Source: Caulobacter sp. FWC26 (GTDB lineage Bacteria > Pseudomonadota > Alphaproteobacteria > Caulobacterales > Caulobacteraceae). From it: DNA of 64,000 bases. Below the pieces are notes generated by a model. It saw only the letters and a list, made by a program, of their open reading frames with translations, made no database searches and was not told where the DNA came from. Both the position numbers and the translations under genes were made by a program. Position 1 is the stretch's first letter. The number at the start of each line of letters is the position of its first letter. Shown piece by piece: positions 24,260 through 32,638 of the stretch. The DNA is taken from contig NZ_CP033875.1 in assembly GCF_002742645.2 (NCBI RefSeq), positions 3,016,001 to 3,080,000 of the forward strand, read 5' to 3'.

Positions 24260-26122
24260 ATGATCCGCCGGGCCGTTCTCTCGTTTGCGTCCGTCATGGC
24301 GCTGGCCGGCGCGAGCTGGGCCAATGATGCGCCGCGTCCCATCCGCCTGAACCAGACCGGCTTCGAGGCCCAGGGGCCCAAGCGCGCCATTCTCGCCGAT
24401 TCCTCGAAGACACCGCTGGACTGGCTGCTGCTCGACGCCGGCGGCGCCACGATCGCCAAGGGCAAGACCGTCGTCTTCGGCGACGACAAGGCCTCGGGAG
24501 AGCACGTTCACCAGATCGACCTTTCGGCGTTTCGCAAGGCGGGCGAAGGCTACCGCCTGACGGTCGGCGCGTTGGAATCCCGTCCTTTCGCGATCAAAGC
24601 CAAGCCTGACGGCCGCCTGACGCAGGCGGCGATGTCGTTCTTCTATCAGCAACGGGCCAGCGTCCCGATCGAGGCCCGCTTTGTCGAGCGCCCCGACCTG
24701 GCGCGCCCAGCCGGTCACGCCCCGGACAGGGCCACCTGTTTCGACCAGGCCGACGAGCGCGGACAGCTCTGGCCGGGCTGCGACTACACGCTGGACGCCA
24801 GCCGAGGCTGGTACGACGCCGGCGACCACGGCAAGTACGTCGTCAATGGCGGCATCTCGGCCTGGACCCTGCTCAACGCCTGGGAGCGGGCCGCTGTCTT
24901 GAACCGCCCCGGCGCCCGCGCGGCGTTCGGCGATCGCGCCCTGGCCTTGCCCGAGGCGGGTAACGGCGTCCCCGACATCCTGGACGAGGTTCGCTTCGAG
25001 CTCGACTTCCTCCTGGCCATGCAGGTCCCCGAGGGCAAGACCCTGCAAGTCCCCGTCGGCGCCCAGCGTCCGACCGATGGTAGGCTTGTTCTCAGCGCGA
25101 TCGACGCCTCGGGCATGGCGCACCAGAAGCTGGCCGACCGCCAATGGACCGCACTGCCCACCGCGCCCGCCGACGACAAGCAGGTGCGCTATCTCTACTA
25201 CCCGACGACCGGCGCGACGCTGAACCTGGCCGCCGTGGCGGCCCAGGCCGCGCGGTTGTGGAAGGACATCGATCCCGCATTCTCGGCCAAGTGCCTGGAC
25301 GCCGCCCGGCGCGCCTTCGCCGCCGCCCAACGCCATCCGGACATCTACGCCATCGGCCCCTTCACGGGCTCGGGCGGCTACGGCGATGGCGATCTGACCG
25401 ACGAGCTCTATTGGGCGGCGGCGGAGCTCTACGCCACGACGGGAGAGACCATTTACGAGACTGCCCTGCGCGCCTCGCCGCTGTTCCTGGCCTCACCGAC
25501 CGAAGGGGCGCGTCCGACCGGTGACATCGGCTGGAACAGCGTGGGCGCCCTGGGCACGATCACCCTGGCGCTCGTCCCGAACGGCTTGAAGCCCGCCGAA
25601 ATCGCCAAGGCCCGCGCCAATCTGGTGGCCACGGCCGGAAAGCACCTGTCCGACGACCTCGGCCAAGGTTACGCCCTGCCCTACGCCGCCCCGGGCTATC
25701 CCTGGGGCTCGAATTCATCGGTGCTGAACCGCGCGCTGGTGCTGGGCCTGGCCCACGACTTCACCGGCGAGATCGCCTATCGGCATGGCGCGGTCGACGC
25801 GATGGACTACGTGCTGGGCCGCAACCCGCTGGACCAGTCTTATGTCACCGGCTTTGGCGCGCGACCGATGCGCCATCCGCACCACCGCTTCTGGGCCAAG
25901 CAAGCCGATCCAGCCTATCCCGCGCCGCCGGCGGGCGTGGTTTCGGGCGGGCCCAACTCGACCAATATGAGCGACCCGGTGGCCAGCCAAATGAAGGGCA
26001 AGTGCCGGCCGCAGACCTGCTGGGTCGACGACTACCGGTCCTTCACCCAGAACGAAGTGGCGATCAACTGGAACGCCCCGCTGGTCTGGGTGTCGGCCTT
26101 CCTCGACGACACCGCGCGCTAG
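24260..26122 (+). CDS. Glycoside hydrolase family 9 endoglucanase
   Basis: 620 residues with a signal peptide (MIRRAVLSFASVMALAGASW). An N-terminal Ig-like domain of the CelD type (PIRLNQTGFEAQGPKRAIL) precedes the (alpha/alpha)6 catalytic domain. Asp186 and Asp189 in GWYDAGDHGKYV are the nucleophilic-water aspartates and Glu599 in NEVAINWNAPLVW the catalytic acid; GARPMRHPHHRFW is the conserved substrate-binding histidine region. It should cut beta-1,4-glucans such as cellulose or cello-oligosaccharides in the periplasm or outside. Two operator-like palindromes upstream suggest control by a LacI-type sugar sensor. Confidence 0.93.
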   Translation: MIRRAVLSFASVMALAGASWANDAPRPIRLNQTGFEAQGPKRAILADSSKTPLDWLLLDAGGATIAKGKTVVFGDDKASGEHVHQIDLSAFRKAGEGYRLTVGALESRPFAIKAKPDGRLTQAAMSFFYQQRASVPIEARFVERPDLARPAGHAPDRATCFDQADERGQLWPGCDYTLDASRGWYDAGDHGKYVVNGGISAWTLLNAWERAAVLNRPGARAAFGDRALALPEAGNGVPDILDEVRFELDFLLAMQVPEGKTLQVPVGAQRPTDGRLVLSAIDASGMAHQKLADRQWTALPTAPADDKQVRYLYYPTTGATLNLAAVAAQAARLWKDIDPAFSAKCLDAARRAFAAAQRHPDIYAIGPFTGSGGYGDGDLTDELYWAAAELYATTGETIYETALRASPLFLASPTEGARPTGDIGWNSVGALGTITLALVPNGLKPAEIAKARANLVATAGKHLSDDLGQGYALPYAAPGYPWGSNSSVLNRALVLGLAHDFTGEIAYRHGAVDAMDYVLGRNPLDQSYVTGFGARPMRHPHHRFWAKQADPAYPAPPAGVVSGGPNSTNMSDPVASQMKGKCRPQTCWVDDYRSFTQNEVAINWNAPLVWVSAFLDDTAR

Positions 26123-26188
26123 GTTGCCGGTCGGCGCCATAGCGACTTGAGTCAGCCGGCGCGGCAGGCTAAACGGAGCCTCCCCTGA

Positions 26189-26263
26189 GCGGGCGTAGTT
26201 CAGAGGTAGAACGTCAGCTTCCCAAGCTGAATGTCGGGGGTTCGATTCCCCCCGCCCGCTCCA
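26189..26263 (+). tRNA. tRNA-Gly(CCC)
   Basis: 75 bases including an encoded CCA. Acceptor stem GCGGGCG pairs with CGCCCGC; the D arm contains AGTTCAGAGGTAGAAC; the anticodon stem TCAGC/GCTGA closes the loop TTCCCAA with anticodon CCC at 26221-26223; the T arm reads GGGGGTTCGATTCCCCC. CCC decodes GGG glycine codons. All stems pair fully. It lies between the GH9 gene and a methyltransferase gene. Confidence 0.95.
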
Positions 26264-26395
26264 ACCGCTTCCCGACAAAACCACTTCGAGTTCAGCCGGC
26301 GTTGGCCGCGACAGACCTCGCTTGGTCACCTTCCAAAACACAGGTATCTCGACCTCGTCATGTTCGCGCTGCGCGAGCCAGAAGGGCGGGATAGG

Positions 26396-27058
26396 ATGGC
26401 TTACGGCAAGTTGAGGCGCTTTATCGAGTTATCGGCGCTTGATCGCCCTTGGGTCGGACGTGTCTTCGACAAGAAGCGCAAAAGCGCGCCGCCGCGAGAC
26501 GCACACGCTGACTGGGACTGGAACAGCGACTACGCCTCGGGCGTCCTGGATCGTCTGTGGCGTAATGACCAGCGACACCACCACCGGCTGCTGGCCTCGC
26601 TTCTGGCCAGCGCGCGCCCTAATCCTGCAGTGCTGGATATCGGCTGTGGCGAGGGCGCGCTTTATCACACCATGGCGCTGCATCGCCCTTCGGCATATCT
26701 TGGTGTCGATATCTCCAGCCTGGCGATCGAGCGCGCGCGCGAGCGCGCCAAGGCGACACCGATTGACGGACCGGTCGCCTTCGAGACCGGCAACGGGAGC
26801 GCCTACGAGACCGACCAGACCTTTGATGTTATTGTCTTTTCTGAATGCGCTGAGTTCCTGGGCGACATGGGAAAGGTGCTTGACCACTACAGGAAGAACC
26901 TGCGGGAAGGCGGCAAGTTCGGCCTGACCATGTGGCTTGCGACCCGCCAACTTCCGACCTGGGAATTGCTCAAGACCCAGACCAAGGTGGACGATGAAGC
27001 CGTTGTCTGCACCGCCTGGGGCGGCGCATGGATCGTGGCGGTGCTCTCACCGCGTTAG
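26396..27058 (+). CDS. Class I SAM-dependent methyltransferase (NodS-like)
   Basis: 220 residues from ATG 26396, which has AAGGG upstream; an earlier in-frame ATG at 26360 is possible. Motif I is VLDIGCGEG at 79-87, with the acidic end of beta 2 in LGVDISS and a motif II-like TFDVIVFSE. The overall pattern (SDYASGVLDRLW before the fold, short length) is like the NodS group of small-molecule methyltransferases. The substrate is unknown. It sits directly behind the tRNA gene; base composition is slightly less GC-biased than the neighbours. Confidence 0.8.
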   Translation: MAYGKLRRFIELSALDRPWVGRVFDKKRKSAPPRDAHADWDWNSDYASGVLDRLWRNDQRHHHRLLASLLASARPNPAVLDIGCGEGALYHTMALHRPSAYLGVDISSLAIERARERAKATPIDGPVAFETGNGSAYETDQTFDVIVFSECAEFLGDMGKVLDHYRKNLREGGKFGLTMWLATRQLPTWELLKTQTKVDDEAVVCTAWGGAWIVAVLSPR

Positions 27059-27255
27059 CGCGTCCAGGTTCGTAGGCTCTAGCGCTCCTTTCACACGATG
27101 CAGCCCCGCCTTTCGTGAAGAAAAGAGCCGAACAGAAGACCAGAGCCCTCTGCCGGGAGCCGTCAGGTCGTGAGATCTGGCGCCTGCCCGGCCTGGATGC
27201 TCCCTCATCCAGACCAGACAGGCTTTCGGCGTTAGATCAGGAAAGTTGGCGCAAC

Positions 27256-28146
27256 CTATTTGACCCGCTCGGCCTTGATGCCCAGCTTGGCCAATTGAGC
27301 CTGGACGCTTTCGGCGCCGACCAGGTGACCCGAGCCAACCGCGACGAAGCTGACGCCCGAACCGTCCAGCTTGGTCTTCAGCTGGTTGGCCCAGTCGACG
27401 TTCCGCTTGACCAGCAACAGCTCATAGAGGTCCGGGTACTGCGTCTTCATCTCGGTGATGAACTGCGCTTCCAGAGCCGCCACGTCGCCCGACGCCCAGG
27501 CCGCGACCATCTTGTCGAGCTTGGCGGCGCCGCCTTCGGCGTCCTTCAGGCTGGACTTCAGGAACTCGATCTCGGTGGCCGAAGGCAGGTCGGCGAAGAA
27601 GCGGATCTGTTGTTCGGGCGTTTCGAGACCGGCGACGGGCTTACCGGCGGCCTTGACGTCGCGGGTCAGCACGCCCTCGACGCCGCTCTTGGGATCGTAG
27701 CCAGCCTTGATCATCGGCGCCATCGCCAGCGACACCGCCGCCAACCACGGACGCATCATCTCCAGGGCCTGGGGCGGCATGCCGGCCGACTGACCCAGCT
27801 CGCTGGCGCGCTTGAAGTCCTCCGGACCGATCTTGGCCGAGAGCTTGTTGGCCGGATCGACGCCGTAGCGCATCACCAGCGGCTGCATCACCGCCGGATC
27901 GTCCGCGCCGACCAGTTCCAGAGTCAAGTCGCCGCTGTCGGCCAGGGCCTTGTCGATCTTGGCCGAGCGCCACTGGGTGTCCGGCTTCAGCACGTGGACG
28001 GTGCCGAACAGGTAGATGGTCGAGTCCTTGTCCTTGATCGCCCAGAGGGCCGGTTCGGCAAGGGCGGTTCCGGCGAAGCCGAGCGCGACGACGGAGACCA
28101 TGCCGGCGAACAGGCGGCGGGCCGAGCGATTGAGTTTGTTGAACAT
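27256..28146 (-). CDS. TraB/GumN-family periplasmic protein
   Basis: 296 residues with a signal peptide (FNKLNRSARRLFAGMVSVVA, ending LGFAGTALAEP). The family motifs are ALWAIKDKDSTIYLFGTVHV at the mature N-terminus, with GTVHVL, and GSGHLVGAESV near the C-terminus; both conserved histidines are present. TraB/GumN proteins share a fold with Tiki-type metalloproteases, and some have been linked to polysaccharide loci, but the reaction here is unknown. The start at 28146 excludes an upstream in-frame ATG that would delay the signal peptide. Confidence 0.85.
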   Translation of the reverse strand: MFNKLNRSARRLFAGMVSVVALGFAGTALAEPALWAIKDKDSTIYLFGTVHVLKPDTQWRSAKIDKALADSGDLTLELVGADDPAVMQPLVMRYGVDPANKLSAKIGPEDFKRASELGQSAGMPPQALEMMRPWLAAVSLAMAPMIKAGYDPKSGVEGVLTRDVKAAGKPVAGLETPEQQIRFFADLPSATEIEFLKSSLKDAEGGAAKLDKMVAAWASGDVAALEAQFITEMKTQYPDLYELLLVKRNVDWANQLKTKLDGSGVSFVAVGSGHLVGAESVQAQLAKLGIKAERVK

Positions 28147-28236
28147 GAAAACCCCGATGGTTGGTGTGAAAGAAGTGAGGCGGGTCAGGAAGGTCCGCAA
28201 GAGCGGATCTGACCCAGGGTTGATTTTCGAGAGACG

Positions 28237-29175
28237 CTACTTGAGGAAGTCCGCGACCGCCTGGGCGAACGCCTGCGGCTGGTCGAGCATGATGAAGTGG
28301 CGGGCGTCGTCGATCCGGCGGGCGGTCAGACCCGGCAGACCCGCATAGGCGTCGACGAACAGCTTGTCGGCGGCGGCCGCCGGCATGCCGGTCCCGGCGT
28401 CATAGGCGTAGAGCAGCGTCGTCGGCGCCTTCACCTTGGCGAGGTCGCCGCGCGCGTCGGTGACCAGCAGGTCGTACATCGCCCGCCCAACGACCGACGG
28501 CGACGACGCGCCGCCCCAGGCGGTCACCTGCTTCTGTCCCTCGGCGGACTTCACGAAGCGCGGCGCGCCCATGGCCTGCTGGCTCGCGAAAGCCTCGGCG
28601 CTCATCGCCGCCGTCGCGTCGCGCATCTGCACGGCCTGCGGGCGCACCATGTCGGGGGTCGCCGCCGGCGAGAACAGCAGCGAGAAGAACGGCAGGCTGT
28701 CGACGATCATCAGTCGGCCGATCGACTCCGGATGGCGCTCGGCCAGCAACAGGCCCGTGAAGCCGCCCAACGAATGGCCGATCACGGCGGGCGACTTCAG
28801 GCCCTTGGCCTTGATGTAGCCGTCGATGGCCTCGACCAGCGGACCGACCACGGCCCCCTCGGCGTTGCCGGCGACCGGCGCCCCGGCGAATCCCGCCACT
28901 TGCACGACGTGAATCCGGTGGGTCGCCGAAAGCTGCTTCACCGTCCCATCCCAGACCGCGCCGGACGAGGCCAGGCCCGGGATCAGGATCACATCAGGAC
29001 CCTGGCCGACGACCGTCACCGTCATGCGCTCGGCGGCAGGACTTGCGGCCACCGGCGCCAGCGGGGCGGCGTGGGCGTGGTCGCCGCCGAACACGCCGGT
29101 GGCGGCAAGAATGGCCACGAGAATGGCCGACGTGCGCAGACCAGCGCGGCGTGGGCATGAGATCTTTGCAGTCAT
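28237..29175 (-). CDS. Secreted alpha/beta hydrolase
   Basis: 312 residues with a signal peptide (LRTSAILVAILAATGVFGGD). The nucleophile elbow is GHSLGG with Ser135; the oxyanion-hole strand reads VILIPGLASSG; the catalytic histidine is in DDARHFIMLDQP near the C-terminus. It is an esterase, lipase or haloperoxidase-like fold enzyme of unknown substrate. It precedes the TraB/GumN gene on the same strand by about 90 bases and may share its transcript. Confidence 0.85.
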   Translation of the reverse strand: MTAKISCPRRAGLRTSAILVAILAATGVFGGDHAHAAPLAPVAASPAAERMTVTVVGQGPDVILIPGLASSGAVWDGTVKQLSATHRIHVVQVAGFAGAPVAGNAEGAVVGPLVEAIDGYIKAKGLKSPAVIGHSLGGFTGLLLAERHPESIGRLMIVDSLPFFSLLFSPAATPDMVRPQAVQMRDATAAMSAEAFASQQAMGAPRFVKSAEGQKQVTAWGGASSPSVVGRAMYDLLVTDARGDLAKVKAPTTLLYAYDAGTGMPAAAADKLFVDAYAGLPGLTARRIDDARHFIMLDQPQAFAQAVADFLK

Positions 29176-29271
29176 GATCCTTGTCCTTGGATAGGGGCGC
29201 GCGAAAGGCTTCGGCGTCGCGCGCTGGTGTTGCGATGGTCAGGGGTTGGTGGAAGGGCCGGCGGCGGTGGG

Positions 29272-29949
29272 CTAGCCGGCGAGGCCTCGGCGCCAGGTGA
29301 TGATCATGCCGATCACCAGGTAGGCGGCCATCATCACGCTGGCTGCGTCCCACAGGGTGAGACTGGGCAGCAAGTCCAGCTTCTCACCGGCCGCCCACAG
29401 GAACAGCAGGCCCTGGAGGATGGCGAAGCTGATGGCGGCGATCTCAGCCATGGCGTGGCGCATCAGCTCGTCGCTTCGCGCCCAGATGGCGATGTTGCCG
29501 GCCGTCTGGACCAGGAACAGGGCGATCAGGCCGGCCATGGCCGCCGACGCGATCATCGGCGACAAGGGCGAGAACAGCACCGGCGCCAGGACGGGGATCG
29601 CCATCATCACACCGGCCAGCAAAAGAACCAGACCGTTCTGGGCGTAGAACACCACCTGGCTGGGCGTGGCCGGGCGGGCGTCTTCTGGATTGATCTGCCG
29701 CCCCAGAGCATGACGGCTGAGGCTGACCAGGATCGTCACAAGCCCCACCGCGACCATCATCGCGGCCAGCAGCAAGGCCAGCACATCGGACCACCCCAGA
29801 TCGGCGACCGATAGGGCGCCGGCCTTTTCCAGCGCGACTAGATAGCGCCCGAAAAGATAACCCAGCGGCGCGGCGACGATAGCGCCGACCAGGGCCTGGA
29901 TCGCCCGGCGGCTAAAAGGGGACTTTGACGACTTCGAAGCGAAGATCAT
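29272..29949 (-). CDS. Polytopic membrane protein of an XRE-linked cluster
   Basis: 225 residues with six or seven hydrophobic helices (for example AIQALVGAIVAAPLGYLFG, VLALLLAAMMVAVGLVTILV, GLVLLLAGVMMAIPVLAPVL, AAMAGLIALFLVQTAGNIAI, ISFAILQGLLFLWAAGEK, AASVMMAAYLVIGMII). No signal for a known transporter is seen. It is the last gene of a five-gene minus-strand cluster (29272-31322) that includes a 64-aa XRE regulator and three other membrane proteins. Function unknown. Confidence 0.72.
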   Translation of the reverse strand: MIFASKSSKSPFSRRAIQALVGAIVAAPLGYLFGRYLVALEKAGALSVADLGWSDVLALLLAAMMVAVGLVTILVSLSRHALGRQINPEDARPATPSQVVFYAQNGLVLLLAGVMMAIPVLAPVLFSPLSPMIASAAMAGLIALFLVQTAGNIAIWARSDELMRHAMAEIAAISFAILQGLLFLWAAGEKLDLLPSLTLWDAASVMMAAYLVIGMIITWRRGLAG

Positions 29950-29976
29950 GACGGTGTCCTCGATCGGGGCGGGCCT

Positions 29977-30171
29977 TCAGGCCTCGTCCTGGAAGATGGA
30001 TTCGATGGGCTGCCCAAAGAGGCGGGCGATCTTGAAGGCGAGCGGCAGGCTGGGATCGTACTTGCCAGTCTCCAGGGCGTTGATGGTCTGGCGAGAGACC
30101 TCCAGCCGGTCCGCGAGATCCGCCTGACTCCAGTCGCGCTCGGCGCGCAGCACCTTGAGGCGGTTCTTCAC
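29977..30171 (-). CDS. Small XRE-family regulator
   Basis: 64 residues, essentially a lone helix-turn-helix: KVLRAERDWSQADLADRLEV followed by SRQTINALETGKYDPSL, ending in the hydrophobic FKIARLFGQPIESIFQDE. This miniature Cro/CI-type repressor is widespread and often lies beside small membrane proteins. GTG 30171 overlaps the stop of the upstream membrane gene (GTGA) and has GAGG five bases before it. It probably represses its own operon, whose upstream region contains a TGACAA...TTGTCA inverted repeat. Confidence 0.88.
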   Translation of the reverse strand: MKNRLKVLRAERDWSQADLADRLEVSRQTINALETGKYDPSLPLAFKIARLFGQPIESIFQDEA

Positions 30172-30569
30172 TTGTACCTCCAGCGAACCAGAGGCTGGGC
30201 CAGCCCGAAGGCGCCGCAGAACACCGGGAAGGCCAGATAGGTCGGCGCATGTCCCAGCACCCCGAAGTTCTCGAGAAAGCCCCAGATCGTCGCGCCGGCC
30301 AGGGTGCCCCCCATCGCCCAAAGCAACGCCCGGACGGACATGTTGCGCTGGAACTCGTCGGTCTCCTCGGCCAGGTAGAACCCCATGACGGCGATCACCG
30401 CGACGATGGGAAGCGCCGGCGCCACCGCCACCGCCCAGAGCGCCAGGCCCGTAGGCTTGAAGTGCTCGTAGAGCAGGATCGAGCAGGGCAGGACCGCCAT
30501 ATAGGCCAGCATCGCGGGGGTGAACCGGAGCAGGTAGCGGCGCATAGCCGGCGACATTTTCTGAGCCAT
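30168..30569 (-). CDS. Four-helix membrane protein
   Basis: 133 residues starting MAQKMSPAMRRYLLRFTPAM. Four membrane helices are visible: LLRFTPAMLAYMAVLPCSILLY, AVAVAPALPIVAVIAVMGFYLAEE, ALLWAMGGTLAGATIWGFLE and TYLAFPVFCGAFGLAQPLV. The cytoplasmic EETDEFQRNMSVRA loop between helices two and three is the pattern of small membrane proteins that pair with mini-XRE regulators. Start ATG 30569. The stop overlaps the regulator start. Confidence 0.72.
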   Translation of the reverse strand: MAQKMSPAMRRYLLRFTPAMLAYMAVLPCSILLYEHFKPTGLALWAVAVAPALPIVAVIAVMGFYLAEETDEFQRNMSVRALLWAMGGTLAGATIWGFLENFGVLGHAPTYLAFPVFCGAFGLAQPLVRWRYK

Positions 30570-30592
30570 GATTGAACTCCTTCCGTCTGCGA

Positions 30593-31030
30593 TCAGCGCT
30601 GACGCAGCCACCACACGGCCCAGACCACGACGTAGGCGGTCAGTTGAAAGACCAGCAGGCTGAACACGCCGATCGCGAACCACTCCGAGGGGGAATGTTG
30701 TCCGGCCAGCGCCGTCAGCCGCGCATCGCCGACCAGCATGGCCAGTGGCGCGGCCAGCAGGATCGATCCCGAGCCGCCCCAGAACCAGGCGAACTTGTGA
30801 GCCTCGCGCGCCGCCTCGTCGATATTGCGCCAGTAGATGACGGAGGCGACGATCATGAAGGGCGCCACCGCCAGCAGGGCGTAACCCATAAAGCTGGCCG
30901 GCGGGGTGACGCCGATCTCCTTCAGAAGAGTCAGCCCTGCCCCGCCAATCGCCCCCAGCAGGGCGCTGGCGACAAGCAGGCGCAGTGCGATCGCCTGACG
31001 GCGGGCCTGGGTTCCGGTGGATTCGCTCAT
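30593..31030 (-). CDS. Membrane protein of the XRE-linked cluster
   Basis: 145 residues with four hydrophobic segments: LLVASALLGAIGGAGLTLL, YALLAVAPFMIVASVIYW, WGGSGSILLAAPLAMLV and EWFAIGVFSLLVFQLTAYVVV. The loop NIDEAAREAHKFAWFWGG resembles the equivalent loop of the next gene's product (EETDEFQR), suggesting related topology. Same strand and 23 bases from the neighbouring gene. No family recognised. Confidence 0.68.
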   Translation of the reverse strand: MSESTGTQARRQAIALRLLVASALLGAIGGAGLTLLKEIGVTPPASFMGYALLAVAPFMIVASVIYWRNIDEAAREAHKFAWFWGGSGSILLAAPLAMLVGDARLTALAGQHSPSEWFAIGVFSLLVFQLTAYVVVWAVWWLRQR

Positions 31031-31058
31031 CGGGAAAACCTTGCTCTGGATCGGGCGA

Positions 31059-31322
31059 CTAGAGGGCGGCCAGCGCTTCGACGGCGCCGTCCTGCTCGGT
31101 CGTCGCGGACGTCTTGGCGTTTTTGGACGGGCGCTCGCGCAGAACCAGGAACAAGATCGCCCACAGCACGGCGAGCCCCAGGGCCAGACCGACCGCCAGC
31201 AGCGGCCCGCCCATCTCGCGCGCCGCGCTGGTGGCCACCACCAGTGACCCGGAGCTGGCCGCCATCCCGATCGCCAGCTTCTGGGCGCGGGTTGCGGGGG
31301 TGCGTTGAGCGGTCTTCTTCAT
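31059..31322 (-). CDS. Small membrane protein, first gene of the XRE-linked cluster
   Basis: 87 residues: a basic N-terminus (MKKTAQRTPATRAQKLAIG), two hydrophobic stretches (AASSGSLVVATSAAREMG and GPLLAVGLALGLAVLWAILFLVL), then a short charged tail. A strong GAGGAGG ribosome site precedes the ATG. The region upstream holds several TGACAA repeats, including an inverted pair. No family recognised. Confidence 0.68.
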   Translation of the reverse strand: MKKTAQRTPATRAQKLAIGMAASSGSLVVATSAAREMGGPLLAVGLALGLAVLWAILFLVLRERPSKNAKTSATTEQDGAVEALAAL

Positions 31323-31341
31323 GACAAGCCTCCTCGTCGAA

Positions 31342-31361
31342 ATGACAAGGATGTTTGTCAT
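31342..31361. promoter_or_regulatory. Candidate operator of the XRE/membrane-protein operon
   Basis: ATGACAA (31342-31348) and TTGTCAT (31355-31361) form a perfect 7-bp inverted repeat with a 6-base spacer, 20 bases before the first gene of the operon. Two further TTGTCA words occur at 31376-31381 and 31389-31394. Autoregulation by the operon's XRE protein is a reasonable inference. A TTGACA -35-like element lies on the minus strand at the 31376 repeat. Confidence 0.5.
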
Positions 31362-31423
31362 ACATCACCGCAACGTTGTCAAGCATGGTTGTCATTTTGT
31401 CGAGCAAGCAAGACTAAATGACG

Positions 31424-31431
31424 GATGTGCT
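31424..31431. repeat. Left target-site duplication of the IS1595 element
   Basis: GATGTGCT, identical to 34201-34208 on the far side of the element. Intact duplication suggests the insertion is not old. Confidence 0.85.
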
Positions 31432-31453
31432 GGCGATTATATACTTTGCAAAC
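31432..31453 (+). repeat. Left terminal inverted repeat of the IS1595 element
   Basis: Begins GGCGATTATATACTTTGCAA; matches the reverse complement of 34179-34200 at 20 of 22 positions. Confidence 0.9.
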
Positions 31454-31496
31454 GCGGCTGATTTTGGTACCTTGGCCTCGTTGAAAGAGGCCCGTT

Positions 31497-32453
31497 ATGT
31501 CCATCCTGTCCAAGCCGTATTTCCACGATGAACAAGCTGCTTTCGAGTTCGTCGAAAGCATCATCTGGGCTGCTGGTCCGGTGTGCCCGCACTGTGGCGG
31601 AACGGAACGCATCACGTCGGTTAAGCCGAACCCTGAGAAGCGCGTCCGCTTCGGCCTGAAGCGCTGCGGCCAGTGCAAAGGCCAATTCACCGTTCGCATG
31701 GGCACGATCTTCGAGGAGTCCAAGCTCCCCATGACGAAGTGGCTTCAAGCCATCTTCCTCATGTGCGCCAGCAAGAAGGGCGTGAGCGCTCACCAGCTCC
31801 ACCGCACTCTGGACGTGACCTACAAGACGGCTTGGTTTCTGGCGCACCGCGTTCGCGAGGCGATGAAGCCGTTCGCCAAGGCGATGATGGGTTCGGACGG
31901 TGGCGCCGTGGAGGTCGATGAGACTTTCATTGGTCAAGCGCCGGTCGAGAAGAAGAGCCGCCTAACCCTGGCGAACATGAACAAGGTCATGACCCTGGTG
32001 GAGCGCAACACCGGCCGCGCCGCCTCTATCGTCGTGACCGATTTCCGGCTCTCGACCATTGAGCCGATCCTGTACAGCCACGTTCACCCCTACGCGCACC
32101 TCATGACCGACGAGGCCAAGCACTACGTTCGCCCCGGCAAGGCGTTCGCCAACCACGACACGGTGAACCATGCCCGCGACGAGTACACCCGCAACGAAGA
32201 GGGCAAGCACCTGATCACCACGAACACGGTGGAAGGCTACTACTCGATCTTCAAGCGCGGCATGAAGGGCGTCTATCAGCACTGCCAGGCCAAGCACCTG
32301 CACCGCTATCTCGCTGAATTCGATTTCCGCTACAGCAACCGCGTTGCGCTGGGCGTCGATGATCAGGAGCGCGCCAAGCGGGCGCTTGAGGGTGTCGTTG
32401 GACGTCGCCTGACGTACCGAAATCCTAACGTCGGGTCCGCGCCACAAGCCTAA
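31497..32453 (+). CDS. IS1595-family transposase (ISXO2-like DDE domain)
   Basis: 318 residues. An N-terminal zinc ribbon has C30/C33 and C57/C60 (CPHCGG...CGQCKG), followed by FTVRMGTIFEESKLPMTKW, a hallmark of this family. The catalytic domain shows D141 in VEVDETFIG, D205 in LMTDEAKHY and E246 in NTVEGYYSIFKRGMKG. The full-length frame and AAAGAGG ribosome site suggest an active enzyme. It would act on the 22-bp ends at 31432 and 34200. Confidence 0.93.
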   Translation: MSILSKPYFHDEQAAFEFVESIIWAAGPVCPHCGGTERITSVKPNPEKRVRFGLKRCGQCKGQFTVRMGTIFEESKLPMTKWLQAIFLMCASKKGVSAHQLHRTLDVTYKTAWFLAHRVREAMKPFAKAMMGSDGGAVEVDETFIGQAPVEKKSRLTLANMNKVMTLVERNTGRAASIVVTDFRLSTIEPILYSHVHPYAHLMTDEAKHYVRPGKAFANHDTVNHARDEYTRNEEGKHLITTNTVEGYYSIFKRGMKGVYQHCQAKHLHRYLAEFDFRYSNRVALGVDDQERAKRALEGVVGRRLTYRNPNVGSAPQA

Positions 32454-32638
32454 CGGCAAGAGGCGTAATGCTCGGTGGAAATGCGCCAAGTGACCCTTGA
32501 CTAGTCGCTGGAATGGCGCCTAGTCGCCCTTGTCGATTCTGTCGAATCTGGTATATTCGCATTGCGGGTGCCGAGAGGCCGTCCCATTAGCCTGCGGGTG
32601 AAGGGTGGATGTCAGGAAGGCGTAAGTCCCTGGACCCG

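Noticed and set aside
26189..27058. Integration island at tRNA-Gly
   Set aside because: No integrase, no repeat of the tRNA 3' end, and only one slightly atypical methyltransferase gene follows.
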